This document shows, one piece after another, positions 33,156-41,689 of a stretch of DNA of 64,000 nt; positions within the stretch are counted from its first letter, which is position 1, and each line of letters begins with the position of its first letter. The notes below the pieces were generated by a model that had not been told where the DNA came from, searched no databases, and saw only the letters and a program-made list of their open reading frames with translations. The translations under genes and the position numbers were made by a program. Location of the stretch: NCBI GenBank assembly GCA_050302175.1, contig JBNLAN010000021.1, forward strand, positions 1 to 64,000. Reading direction: 5' to 3'. The stretch is from JBNLAN01 sp050302175 (lineage in GTDB: Bacteria; Pseudomonadota; Zetaproteobacteria; Mariprofundales; Mariprofundaceae).

Positions 33156-35270
33156 ATGTTTAATATCAAAACAACCAAAGCGACCATAGGCGGTCGCGAA
33201 GCAAGCTTTGAAACAGGTCGCATTGCCCGTCAGGCAGGCGGTTCTGTGATGGCCCGCTACGGCGACGTCATCGTTCACGTGGCTGCAACGGCTGCCAAAA
33301 CCCCAATGCAGGGTGTCGATTTCCTGCCGCTGACGGTTCACTATCAGGAGAAGACCTATGCCGCAGGGCGTTTTCTCGGTGGCTTCTTCAAGCGTGAGGG
33401 TCGTCCTTCCGAGAAAGAGACGCTGACATCGCGCCTGATCGACCGTCCGATCCGTCCACTGTTCCCGAAAGGCTATTTCCACGAGACACAGGTGATCGCC
33501 ACCGTGGTTTCTGCCGATGAAGATAACAACCCGGATATCGTCGCGATTAACGGTACTTCTGCTGCACTGGCCATCTCCGATGCGCCGTTCGCGGAAGCCA
33601 TTGCAGCTTCGCGTGTCGGTTTCATCAATGGTGAGTATGTACTCAACCCGACCTACGCTCAGATGGAAGAGTCCGAGCTGGATCTGGTGGTTGCCGGTAC
33701 GCGCGATGCAGTGCTGATGATTGAATCCGAAGCCAAAGAGCTCTCGGAAGAGCAGATGATCGATGCCATCATCTTCGGTCAGGAAGGTTATCAGCCTGTA
33801 CTGGATGCGATTGAAGAGCTAGTGAAGATTGCCGGTAAAGAGAAGATGACTGTCGAGGTTGCCGGAAGCGCTGATGCAGTCAAGAATGCAGTGAAGACGG
33901 CCTTTGAAGCCGATGTTCGCGCAGCGTATGCCATTAAGGATAAGTCTGAGCGTGCTGCGAAGATCGAGGCATTTCGTCTGGCAGCACAGGAAAAACTGGC
34001 TGGTACGGAAGAAAATCCAGCTGAGTTTTCCTCCAACGATGTCTCTTCGGCCCTGAAGAGCCTGGAGAAGGAAGTGGTGCGTCGTTCCATCATCGACGGC
34101 AATCCGCGCATCGACGGTCGCTCAACAAAGGATGTGCGCGCTATCGATTGTCAGGTTGGCGTACTGCCGCGCACCCACGGTTCGGCGCTGTTCACTCGCG
34201 GTGAAACGCAGGCGCTGGTTAGCATCACCCTTGGCACCGAATCCGATATGCAGATGACCGAATCTCTGGAAGGTGTAGCGAAACAGCGTTTCATGCTGCA
34301 CTACAACTTCCCGCCATACTCTGTAGGTGAAGCGCGTCGCTACGGCCCTCCGGGACGTCGCGAGATCGGCCATGGCCGTCTGGCCCGCCGTGGTGTTGAG
34401 GCGGTGTTACCGTCGATGGAAGAGTTCGGTTACGCCATTCGTGCAGTATCCGAGATTACCGAATCCAACGGTTCATCTTCAATGGCCTCTGTTTGCGGTA
34501 CTTCGCTGGCGCTGATGGATGCCGGTGTGCCGACCAAGGCTCCTGTTGCCGGTATCGCCATGGGCCTGATCCTCGAAAAGGACGGCTATGCGGTGCTTTC
34601 GGATATCCTGGGTGATGAAGATCATCTGGGCGATATGGACTTTAAGGTGGCCGGAACGAGCGAAGGCGTGACCACGCTGCAGCTCGATATCAAGATCGGC
34701 GGCCTGACCCGTGACATCATGAAGGAGGCACTGGCGCAGGCGAATGCCGGCCGCATGCACATTCTTGGCGAGATGGCCAAGTGCATGACCAAGGCACGCG
34801 ACTCCATTGCAGATCATGCTCCAAGAATGTTCACCATGAAGGTGAAAGCGGACAAGATTCGCGAAGTGATCGGTGCCGGCGGTAAAGTGATCCGTGGTAT
34901 TGTTGAAGAGACCGGCGCCAAGATCGATATTGCCGATGACGGTACTATCACCATCTTTGCGGTAACCGGCGATGCCGGTGAAGCAGCCAAGAAGATGATT
35001 AATGACATCGTGGCTGAAGTGGAAGTCGGCAAGGTCTATGAAGGCAAAGTTGTGAAACTGATGGACTTTGGGGCCTTTGTCCGCATCGTCGGTAATACCG
35101 ATGGCCTGGTTCATATCTCGCAGATTGCTCCGCATCGCGTCGAGAAGGTTTCGGATGAACTCTCCGAAGGCCAGACCGTGCGCGTGAAGGTGCTCGATGT
35201 GGATAACAACGGCCGCATTCGCCTGTCGATGAAAGCACTGATGGAAGAAGAGGCGAAAGCCGATGCCTGA
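33156..35270 (+). CDS. pnp: Polyribonucleotide nucleotidyltransferase (PNPase)
   Basis: PNPase is the phosphorolytic 3'-5' exoribonuclease of the RNA degradosome. The 704 residues comprise two RNase PH domains (FETGRIARQAGGSVMARYG; RTHGSALFTRGETQALV) and a helical linker. A KH domain (VIGAGGKVIRGIVEETG) and a C-terminal S1 domain (YEGKVVKLMDFGAFVRI) follow. ATG 33156 is preceded by AAAGGA and gives the normal N-terminus. In-frame codons upstream to 33084 are not homologous. Confidence 0.97.
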   Translation: MFNIKTTKATIGGREASFETGRIARQAGGSVMARYGDVIVHVAATAAKTPMQGVDFLPLTVHYQEKTYAAGRFLGGFFKREGRPSEKETLTSRLIDRPIRPLFPKGYFHETQVIATVVSADEDNNPDIVAINGTSAALAISDAPFAEAIAASRVGFINGEYVLNPTYAQMEESELDLVVAGTRDAVLMIESEAKELSEEQMIDAIIFGQEGYQPVLDAIEELVKIAGKEKMTVEVAGSADAVKNAVKTAFEADVRAAYAIKDKSERAAKIEAFRLAAQEKLAGTEENPAEFSSNDVSSALKSLEKEVVRRSIIDGNPRIDGRSTKDVRAIDCQVGVLPRTHGSALFTRGETQALVSITLGTESDMQMTESLEGVAKQRFMLHYNFPPYSVGEARRYGPPGRREIGHGRLARRGVEAVLPSMEEFGYAIRAVSEITESNGSSSMASVCGTSLALMDAGVPTKAPVAGIAMGLILEKDGYAVLSDILGDEDHLGDMDFKVAGTSEGVTTLQLDIKIGGLTRDIMKEALAQANAGRMHILGEMAKCMTKARDSIADHAPRMFTMKVKADKIREVIGAGGKVIRGIVEETGAKIDIADDGTITIFAVTGDAGEAAKKMINDIVAEVEVGKVYEGKVVKLMDFGAFVRIVGNTDGLVHISQIAPHRVEKVSDELSEGQTVRVKVLDVDNNGRIRLSMKALMEEEAKADA

Positions 35271-35345
35271 TCGCATGATGAACCGTTGTTGTGGTACCTT
35301 GCCTAGCTAGGTACCCGGGTTCGTTGCGATTGGTTGAATGATGCA

Positions 35346-35378
35346 AGGAGGCGGGTTGATCCCGCCTCCTTTTTTTTT
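35346..35378 (+). terminator. Rho-independent terminator of pnp
   Basis: A perfect 10-bp stem (AGGAGGCGGG / CCCGCCTCCT) with a 5-nt loop is followed by eight or more T residues. It closes the rpsO-pnp operon. Confidence 0.93.
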
Positions 35379-35414
35379 GGATGATTCATTTTGGAATAAG
35401 GAAAGAGTGCTTAC

Positions 35415-36668
35415 ATGAAGTCAGCTCATATCGAGGAAACACAGATTCACGAAGGCCCACTGGTGCTGACGCGCCGCATGCCGGCTGCGCAGACGGTGGC
35501 GATCGGCTTCTTTGTCGGTGTAGGTAGTCGCGACGAAGTCCCTCAGCAGGCGGGGATTGCGCATGCGCTGGAGCACATGCTGTTCAAAGGAACAAGCCAG
35601 CGGGATGTTCATGAGCTGGGGGATCTGCTCGATACGCTGGGAGGCAACGCCAATGCATTCACCTCAAGAGAGCGCACCTGTTTCCATATGCATGTGCTGC
35701 ACGAGGATTGGCAACAGGCGCTTGAATTGCTGGCCGAGATGATGCTGGAGGCGACGATTCCGGAGGAGGAGTGGCAGCGCGAGCGTGAGGTGATCTTCTC
35801 GGAGATGGCCATGGTTGAAGACTCTCCGGATGAGTGGGCTTTCGACCAGCATATGCAGGCGCTGTTCGCCAGACAGGCACTGGGCCGGCCGACACTTGGC
35901 AGTGTAGATGCTCTGAAAGGGCTATCCAGTGACGATCTGAGGAGCTATCTCGCGAGCTTCTATCGACCGCCTCGATTGCTGGTAGCGGCGGCAGGGCGTG
36001 TCGAGCATCAGGAGATTGTAGATGCATTGCAGGCGCTCTCCTGGCCGTCCGTGGCAGGGGAGATGCAGGCGAGAAAGCAAGCCGAGCGGCACTCCGGATT
36101 GCAGCTGCTACCGCGCGATCTCGAGCAGGCGCACCTGATTATGAGCTACCCTGGCACAAAGGCGGGCTCAGAAGATCGGCCAGAGGCATGGCTCGCCAAT
36201 CATATTCTGGGTGGCAGTATGAGCTCGCGCCTGTTTCGTGAGGTGCGGGAGAAGCGGGGATTGGCTTACCATGTCGGCTCGAATCTCTCGACGCTGACCG
36301 ATACGGGGTTTCTGAGCATCACCTGCGGAACCGATCCACAGCGTCTGCATGTGTGTGCCTCGGTGATCCGACAGTGCATCGAGGAGTTTGCGCGCCACAT
36401 TGGCGAGGAGGAGCTTGCGCGCGCCAAGCGCCAACTGGAGGTGCAGCTGCGTATGGGTGTGGATTCGGTCGAGGGGCAGATGCTCTATCTCGGCGGCAGA
36501 CTGGACGAAGAGGTGTTACTCTCGCACAGTGAGTGGGTGCAACAGATCGTGGCGGTGGAATGCCCGACTCTGCAGGCATGGGTGGAGCGGCAGCTTGCCG
36601 ATACCCCGCTGGTGACACTGTGCGGAAACGGTAAGGTTATCGAGGGTGTGGCCGACCAATTTCAATGA
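35415..36668 (+). CDS. M16-family zinc peptidase (processing-peptidase-like)
   Basis: This 417-residue pitrilysin-family protein has the inverted zinc motif HALEH at residues 50-54. The downstream ligand glutamate lies in EREVIFSEMAMVEDSP, so it is predicted to be active. The fold is the pair of M16 domains seen in bacterial homologues of mitochondrial processing peptidase (YmxG type). A GSMSSRLFREVREKRGLAY segment marks the second domain. No signal peptide is present, so it is cytoplasmic. A neighbouring pnp gene is common for this family. The substrate is unknown. Confidence 0.9.
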   Translation: MKSAHIEETQIHEGPLVLTRRMPAAQTVAIGFFVGVGSRDEVPQQAGIAHALEHMLFKGTSQRDVHELGDLLDTLGGNANAFTSRERTCFHMHVLHEDWQQALELLAEMMLEATIPEEEWQREREVIFSEMAMVEDSPDEWAFDQHMQALFARQALGRPTLGSVDALKGLSSDDLRSYLASFYRPPRLLVAAAGRVEHQEIVDALQALSWPSVAGEMQARKQAERHSGLQLLPRDLEQAHLIMSYPGTKAGSEDRPEAWLANHILGGSMSSRLFREVREKRGLAYHVGSNLSTLTDTGFLSITCGTDPQRLHVCASVIRQCIEEFARHIGEEELARAKRQLEVQLRMGVDSVEGQMLYLGGRLDEEVLLSHSEWVQQIVAVECPTLQAWVERQLADTPLVTLCGNGKVIEGVADQFQ

Positions 36669-36693
36669 TGATGGACCAAGGCAGGAGAGTTTG

Positions 36694-37437
36694 ATGTTTA
36701 AATCGATGCGTGAAGACATTCAGGCGACTTTCGCAAGGGACCCGGCAGCCCGTTCGGTGCTGGAAGTACTGACCTGCTACCCGGGGCTGCACGCCATTTG
36801 GATGCATCGTCTGGCACACTGGTTCTGGCAGCTCAGGCTTTACTGGCTGGGCCGAATGGTCTCGCACATTGCCCGCTGGCTGACCGGTATCGAGATACAC
36901 CCGGGCGCGACCATCGGTCGCCGCTTTTTCATCGACCACGGTATGGGCGTGGTGATTGGTGAGACCACCGAGATTGGCGATGACGTGACGCTCTATCATG
37001 GCGTGACACTTGGCGGTACCACCTGGGAGAAGGCCAAGCGCCACCCGACGCTTGGTAATGGTGTAATTGTGGGTGCGGGCGCCAAAGTGCTGGGTCCGAT
37101 CACGGTGGGTGAGCAGTCCCGTATCGGCTCCAACTCTGTGATACTAAAGGATGTGCCGGCTCACTCCACTGTGGTGGGTATTCCGGGGACCGTGGTAGGG
37201 ACCACCGAATCGCTGGTGCAGGATGGCAAGATCAATCTTGATCACCACCTGATGCCCAACCCGGTGGCCGAGGCGCTCAAACATGTGTTGCAACTGGTCG
37301 ACGATGTGAATACGCGGGTGGATCGCCTGCATCCTGAGGCTGCCAAGAGCCGTGCCAAGGCCGACAAGACCTTGAACGAGGAGATGCGCAAGGAGCATGA
37401 GAAACTCGAGCGCTTCATTGGCGGAGAAGGCATTTAG
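36694..37437 (+). CDS. cysE: Serine O-acetyltransferase
   Basis: CysE acetylates serine for cysteine synthesis. The 247-residue protein has the short N-terminal helical domain (MHRLAHWFW) and a left-handed hexapeptide-repeat domain. That domain includes IEIHPGATIGRRFFIDHGMG (catalytic His in DHG), the loop YHGVTLGGTTWEK and VGAGAKVLGPI. ATG 36694 follows GGAGAG. Its place next to iscR-iscS is functionally sensible because IscS consumes cysteine. Confidence 0.93.
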   Translation: MFKSMREDIQATFARDPAARSVLEVLTCYPGLHAIWMHRLAHWFWQLRLYWLGRMVSHIARWLTGIEIHPGATIGRRFFIDHGMGVVIGETTEIGDDVTLYHGVTLGGTTWEKAKRHPTLGNGVIVGAGAKVLGPITVGEQSRIGSNSVILKDVPAHSTVVGIPGTVVGTTESLVQDGKINLDHHLMPNPVAEALKHVLQLVDDVNTRVDRLHPEAAKSRAKADKTLNEEMRKEHEKLERFIGGEGI

Positions 37438-37453
37438 GCTCCGGCCAAAGTCA

Positions 37454-37485
37454 ATACTTGACCGAAACAGTCAGGAATATACCAT
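37454..37485 (+). promoter_or_regulatory. IscR-type operator overlapping the iscR promoter
   Basis: Positions 37454-37480 match a type 1 IscR site: ATACTTGAC, then CGAAAC, then AGTCAGGAATAT. The embedded TTGACC (37458-37463), 16 bp and TACCAT (37480-37485) form a sigma70 promoter. Binding would therefore block transcription, predicting autorepression by holo-IscR. Confidence 0.75.
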
Positions 37486-37530
37486 TCGGCCCAATGTGGT
37501 TATGCCGCCATTGCGGCACAGGGGGTTGTT

Positions 37531-38028
37531 ATGCGACTGACAAGCAAGGGCCGTTATGCAGTATCGGCGATGGTTGATCTCAATTTTCACAAGGAGGATG
37601 GGCCGGTCACGCTGGCAGCAATCTCCGAACGCCAGTTTATTTCGCTCTCCTACCTTGAGCAGCTCTTCCGCCGTCTGCGTGAAGCCGGACTGGTTAATTC
37701 GGTGCGCGGGCCGGGCGGTGGCTACCTGCTGAGCCGTGCGGCCAGCGAAATCACGGTCGCTGAGGTGATTCGTGCCGTGAATGAGCCCATTCGCACTACT
37801 TTATGCGTAAATGCCATGCGCGGTTGCCATCGTGGTAGCCGTTGCGACACCCATAAACTTTGGGAGGCGTTAGGACACCATATCTATCGCTTTCTTGATG
37901 TGGTGACCATTGAGGATGTTTGCAGCAAGGATATCAGGCTTGATGAGATCGAACTGGCCCCGGTAGAGGATTATCCGCCTACCGAACTTATAGGCACAGA
38001 GGAACAGGTTGCTTCACCGGTATATTGA
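37531..38028 (+). CDS. iscR: Rrf2-family iron-sulfur cluster regulator IscR
   Basis: IscR is a winged-helix repressor that senses Fe-S cluster supply. The 165 residues start MRLTSKGRYAVSAMVDL, with recognition region SLSYLEQLFRRLREAGLV and wing GPGGGYLL. Three cysteines and a histidine (LCVNAMRGCHRGSRCDTH) provide cluster ligands; the first Cys-Cys spacing is one residue longer than in E. coli IscR. Its 3' end overlaps iscS by 20 bp and an IscR-type site covers its promoter. Confidence 0.93.
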   Translation: MRLTSKGRYAVSAMVDLNFHKEDGPVTLAAISERQFISLSYLEQLFRRLREAGLVNSVRGPGGGYLLSRAASEITVAEVIRAVNEPIRTTLCVNAMRGCHRGSRCDTHKLWEALGHHIYRFLDVVTIEDVCSKDIRLDEIELAPVEDYPPTELIGTEEQVASPVY

Positions 38029-39145
38029 TCACAATTCGACCTCTCCTACGTTGTCGGAGGTGGTTCAGACTGTGGCGCAAATCGCCGGGCAAGTGCCCGG
38101 TAATCCCTCCAGCCTGCATTGGGCGGGCAGGGCGGCGCGACGTGTGGTGGACGATGCGCGCGATGCGCTGGCGGCTGCTGCTGGCGTTGAACCCGGTTCA
38201 GTCGTATTCACCTCTGGCGGCACGGAGGCGAACAATATCGCCATTTTCGGCTGGGCATCACAATTTTCAGAGCCCGGACGAATCGTCACGTCTGCGATCG
38301 AGCACCCATCCATTCTGAAGCCTTTACAGCGTTTAGAAGCGCAGGGGTGGGAAGTGATTCGTGTTCGCCCGAAAGCTGATGGCGTGGTTGATGCGGCGGC
38401 TATAATTGATGTGATGAATGAGAAAACAGAGCTGATCTGCCTGATGGCTGCCAATAACGAGACAGGTGCAGTACAGCCCGTACAGCAAGTCGCGGAAGCT
38501 TGTCGAGAACGCAAGGTGGCGTTGCTGGTTGATGCGGTGCAGTCGTTTGGCAAGACATCGCTCAATCTCGGCGAGCTTGGTGCGGATTTCATCTCCCTCT
38601 CGGCGCATAAGATTGGTGGGCCGAAAGGTGTGGGAGCTTTGCTGGTGCGCCGTGGCATCAAGATACCGGAGTTGTCCACGGGTGGAGGGCAGGAGCGAGG
38701 ACGACGTTCCGGCACCGAGAATGTGCCGGGAATTGCTGGTTTTGCAACAGCCTTGGGAAAAATTGATTTTGAGGCTTTGCGCGGTGTGCGCGATCATTTC
38801 GAACGTATTTTGAAAGAGGCGATTCCAGAGGTGCAGGTGTTCTCGGAGAATGTAGAACGGCTTGGCAATACCAGTATGTTCGGCGTGCCCGGTATGGATG
38901 GAGAAACCCTACTCATGCAGCTCGATCTCGCCGGTTTCGCCGTGGCCTCGGGCTCGGCCTGCTCTTCGGGCAAGCGCGATGCATCGCATGTACTGCTGGC
39001 AATGGGTGTATCGAAAAGCCTGGCCCGCGGCAGCGTGCGCGCAAGTTTCGGCCCGGGCAATACGCTCGAAGATGCTGAGGCGCTGGTGGAGGAGCTGGCG
39101 AAAGTGCGAGGCCGCCTGCGGGCAATGGCTGGTGTGGCGGCATAA
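38009..39145 (+). CDS. iscS: Cysteine desulfurase
   Basis: This is a PLP enzyme that takes sulfur from cysteine for Fe-S clusters. The 378 residues have the cofactor Lys201 in SLSAHKIGGPKG and catalytic Cys318 in ASGSACSSGKRDASHVL, on the usual flexible loop. SGGTEANN and NNETGAVQPV are also present. Translation should begin at TTG 38009 inside the iscR coding end, because YIDHNSTSPT needs this start and GAGGAACAGG lies just upstream. IscU, HscBA and ferredoxin genes are not next to it. NifS is an alternative name. Confidence 0.92.
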   Translation: MLHRYIDHNSTSPTLSEVVQTVAQIAGQVPGNPSSLHWAGRAARRVVDDARDALAAAAGVEPGSVVFTSGGTEANNIAIFGWASQFSEPGRIVTSAIEHPSILKPLQRLEAQGWEVIRVRPKADGVVDAAAIIDVMNEKTELICLMAANNETGAVQPVQQVAEACRERKVALLVDAVQSFGKTSLNLGELGADFISLSAHKIGGPKGVGALLVRRGIKIPELSTGGGQERGRRSGTENVPGIAGFATALGKIDFEALRGVRDHFERILKEAIPEVQVFSENVERLGNTSMFGVPGMDGETLLMQLDLAGFAVASGSACSSGKRDASHVLLAMGVSKSLARGSVRASFGPGNTLEDAEALVEELAKVRGRLRAMAGVAA

Positions 39146-39156
39146 GAGGTATGAAG

Positions 39157-39492
39157 ATGAGTTTGAATCCCGATATCAAATTGAGCGCAGCGGCGCAGGA
39201 CTATCTCGCGAAGCAGTTGGCGGCGGCAGGGAAACAGGCGGTTCGCCTGAGTCTTAAGCAGGCAGGCTGCTCGGGGTATGAGTATGTGATCGACTATGCC
39301 GACCAGCCTGAAGCCGGAGATATGCAGAAGCAGGTAGAAGGTTTCAGCCTCTATGTGGATGGTGAAGCCTATCATGCTGCGCTGGCGGGGCTGCATATCG
39401 ATTACCAGCAGGATATGCTCTCCTCCGGGCTTGTGTTCGATAATCCGAACCAGACGGGTGAGTGTGGGTGCGGCAAGTCTTTCTCTGTCTGA
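39157..39492 (+). CDS. iscA: A-type iron-sulfur cluster assembly protein
   Basis: This A-type carrier delivers Fe-S clusters to targets. The 111 residues carry the three conserved cysteines: one in KQAGCSGYEY and two in the C-terminal TGECGCGKSFSV. An ATG at 39151 is 6 bp upstream, but the GAGG spacing favours 39157. It follows iscS by 11 bp. It could equally be named sufA or erpA; sequence alone does not separate them. Confidence 0.88.
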   Translation: MSLNPDIKLSAAAQDYLAKQLAAAGKQAVRLSLKQAGCSGYEYVIDYADQPEAGDMQKQVEGFSLYVDGEAYHAALAGLHIDYQQDMLSSGLVFDNPNQTGECGCGKSFSV

Positions 39493-39570
39493 TCTTTTGA
39501 CGGCAGGCGCTATCGTTTTTGGCGATTAGCGTTTAGCTTGCCCCGGCCAGATTGGCTTTTGGAGGGGTAT

Positions 39571-40092
39571 ATGTCGTACCAGTTGCTATCCATTTCAGGG
39601 CATGATCGCCCCGGTATTGTGCGGGATGTTGCCGACTCCATTCGGCATATAGATGCCAACATCGAGGATTCTTCGATGACCGCGCTGCGTGGCCGCTTTA
39701 CCATGATGCTGATCGTGAAACTTCCCGAGCATGAGAATCTTGGCGCGCTGAAGGCGGCGTTGGCCGAGCTTGAGCAGCGTACCGGTCTGACCGTTCAGTC
39801 TCAGCCGCTTTCCAATGAGGAGGCGACACTGATGCCGGGAGATCCCGACCATGTGATTACGGTGAGTGGCGGCGATCAGGTAGGTATTGTATATGGCGTG
39901 ACCAGGGCCCTGGCCGATCATGGCGTCTCGATTGTGGATGTCTCGACCCGCGCTCGCGGTGATGCATACATGATGGCGCTGGAAGTTGTGGCCGGAGATG
40001 CGGCGGATGCGATGCGCAAGGCACTGAATAAGGCTGCTGCGGAACTCAATGTTGATATTGAGGTGCATGAACTCGATGGGGGCATTCTTTAA
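39571..40092 (+). CDS. Two-ACT-domain regulator (GcvR-like)
   Basis: The 173-residue protein is two ACT domains in tandem. The first begins QLLSISGHDRPGIVRDVADSI and the second HVITVSGGDQVGIVYGVTRAL. This is the architecture of GcvR-type proteins that bind glycine or other amino acids and modulate regulators. GGAGGGG precedes ATG 39571. It stands between the isc genes and def with short gaps. The ligand and partner are not deducible. Confidence 0.85.
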   Translation: MSYQLLSISGHDRPGIVRDVADSIRHIDANIEDSSMTALRGRFTMMLIVKLPEHENLGALKAALAELEQRTGLTVQSQPLSNEEATLMPGDPDHVITVSGGDQVGIVYGVTRALADHGVSIVDVSTRARGDAYMMALEVVAGDAADAMRKALNKAAAELNVDIEVHELDGGIL

Positions 40093-40100
40093 CATTTCGC

Positions 40101-40595
40101 ATGAAAACCATCCTCACCCTGCCGGACCCGCGGTTACGGCAGTCTTGTCATCCGGTCGAAAGCTTCGATGAAGAGCTGGCTGTACTGGTATCCGAACTCG
40201 ATGCCAGCATGCGCAGTGGCCCCGGAGGGGTAGGTATTGCGGCACCGCAATTGGGCGTTTCAAGTCGCATCGTGTTGGTAGATTGCAGTCTGGGCCGTTT
40301 CAAAAGCAAGAACCACGGCTTGCTGCAAATGATCAATCCCGAAATCGAGGAAGCCGAAGGCGAGATGCTGGGGCGCGAGGGTTGTCTCTCGGTTCCCGAC
40401 TGGGTAGGCATGGTGCCGCGTGCCAAATGTATTGCTGTCACTTATCATGATGTAAACGGAAACAGGCAACGGCTGGAAACCTCTGCCTTCGAAGCGCGAG
40501 TGATCCAGCACGAGATTGATCATCTCGATGGCGTGCTTTTTATTGATCGGATTATTTCAACCAAGGATCTCGTTCGCCGCATGGCTTCGGCCTGA
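40101..40595 (+). CDS. def: Peptide deformylase
   Basis: Def removes the N-formyl group from nascent proteins. The three active-site motifs are complete in 164 residues: GIAAPQLG, EGCLSVP (metal Cys) and QHEIDHLDG (two metal His and the catalytic Glu). It lies 8 bp after the ACT-domain gene and converges with the minus-strand cyclic-nucleotide-domain operon. The fmt partner is not in the window. Confidence 0.96.
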   Translation: MKTILTLPDPRLRQSCHPVESFDEELAVLVSELDASMRSGPGGVGIAAPQLGVSSRIVLVDCSLGRFKSKNHGLLQMINPEIEEAEGEMLGREGCLSVPDWVGMVPRAKCIAVTYHDVNGNRQRLETSAFEARVIQHEIDHLDGVLFIDRIISTKDLVRRMASA

Positions 40596-40606
40596 ACCTC
40601 GGGTTA

Positions 40607-41689
40607 TTAGTCAGACATCTCCCTGATCATTTGAATGGTTTTATTCATGTGCTGGGTTGCCAGTTTCCCCAGCGCCAGTTTTAGCGGCGGGTGAAGTTTG
40701 ATGGCGGTGCGTACAAGCCCGAGTGGAATGTAAAGTACTTCACAGGGGTGGATGGCTGCATAGTCGCATAAATACGTGAGGCTTCCGGCGCTTGGCACGT
40801 CAGCGACGGCTGCCGACTCGCCAAACATATCTCCGGGCGATAGCGCCTGCCTGACCTTGCTTCTGCCATCTGGTCGGCCGATGGCGATGCTGACTTTTCC
40901 CTCCGTTACGATGCCAATGGAGGCGATCTTTTTACCTGCAGCAGCGATGCGCTTAAGCGCACCATATTTTTTCAGCCTGGAGCCTTCAGCGATAAAGCGG
41001 CGCAGATGCAGGGGTAGCAGGCGGAGTTCCGGGTTTTGCGCAATCAGGGCCATGTGGTGCCGGGTGTTTGCTTCGTTGTGCAAGGCCGTTTCGAATGCCG
41101 GATCTTCGAGCATCTGCTTCATCACTTCACTGGAGGTAAGTTTCAGGACGATTGAGTCCAGATTTGCCAGTACGTCTGCAATACGCTCTCCGCCGTGGAT
41201 AAAGGCAATTTCACCGATGGTGTCGCCCTTTTCAAGATTCTCCAGCAAGATGGGATCGCTGCTATTGGGGAAGTGGCGCCATACGCTCAACTCTCCCTCC
41301 AGCACGATATACATCGCGCGGCCCTGTTCCCCTTGTCTGAACAGGTAGTCCCCCTGTTTCAGGTCGATCTGTTTGCGTCGGTCAACCAGTTTGTCGACCA
41401 GTGAGGGTTCGGCCTGCCGGAAGATGGAAGAGAGATAGGTGTGTGATGTTAGTTCGTTTTGTTCGAGCGAGGCAATCAGACGTTCGACCTCCTGGGCCTG
41501 CTGTGTATCACCGAGCTCCTGCAGAAGGCTTAACAGATTGTTCAGAACCGTTTGGGCATGGAAATTACGGCCGAGACGAATCAGAAGTTCGGCATGTCGT
41601 TGCAGGTAGCTGGTTTTGCGCGGATAGAGTTCGCACAGGCGCTCATACATATCGGTTTTTCTGATGAGTTCGGTTTGCTGGGTTTTCAT
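40607..41689 (-). CDS. Dual cyclic-nucleotide-binding-domain protein (A)
   Basis: The 360-residue protein begins with a TPR-like helical segment (about residues 10-75; LCELYPRKTSYLQRHAELLI). Two cNMP-binding domains follow. In the first (about 100-220), LKQGDYLFRQGEQGRAMYIV and EKGDTIGEIAFIHGGERIAD form the beta-barrel and phosphate cassette. The second (about 235-345) has LSPGDMFGESAAVADVPSAG. No DNA-binding or catalytic domain follows. It overlaps protein B by 4 bp and shares its architecture, so the pair arose by duplication. Function unknown; a signalling scaffold is plausible. Confidence 0.82.
   Translation of the reverse strand: MKTQQTELIRKTDMYERLCELYPRKTSYLQRHAELLIRLGRNFHAQTVLNNLLSLLQELGDTQQAQEVERLIASLEQNELTSHTYLSSIFRQAEPSLVDKLVDRRKQIDLKQGDYLFRQGEQGRAMYIVLEGELSVWRHFPNSSDPILLENLEKGDTIGEIAFIHGGERIADVLANLDSIVLKLTSSEVMKQMLEDPAFETALHNEANTRHHMALIAQNPELRLLPLHLRRFIAEGSRLKKYGALKRIAAAGKKIASIGIVTEGKVSIAIGRPDGRSKVRQALSPGDMFGESAAVADVPSAGSLTYLCDYAAIHPCEVLYIPLGLVRTAIKLHPPLKLALGKLATQHMNKTIQMIREMSD

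Noticed and set aside
39493..39570. Imperfect inverted repeat after iscA
   Set aside because: The stem is bulged, with no T-run, too weak to call a terminator.
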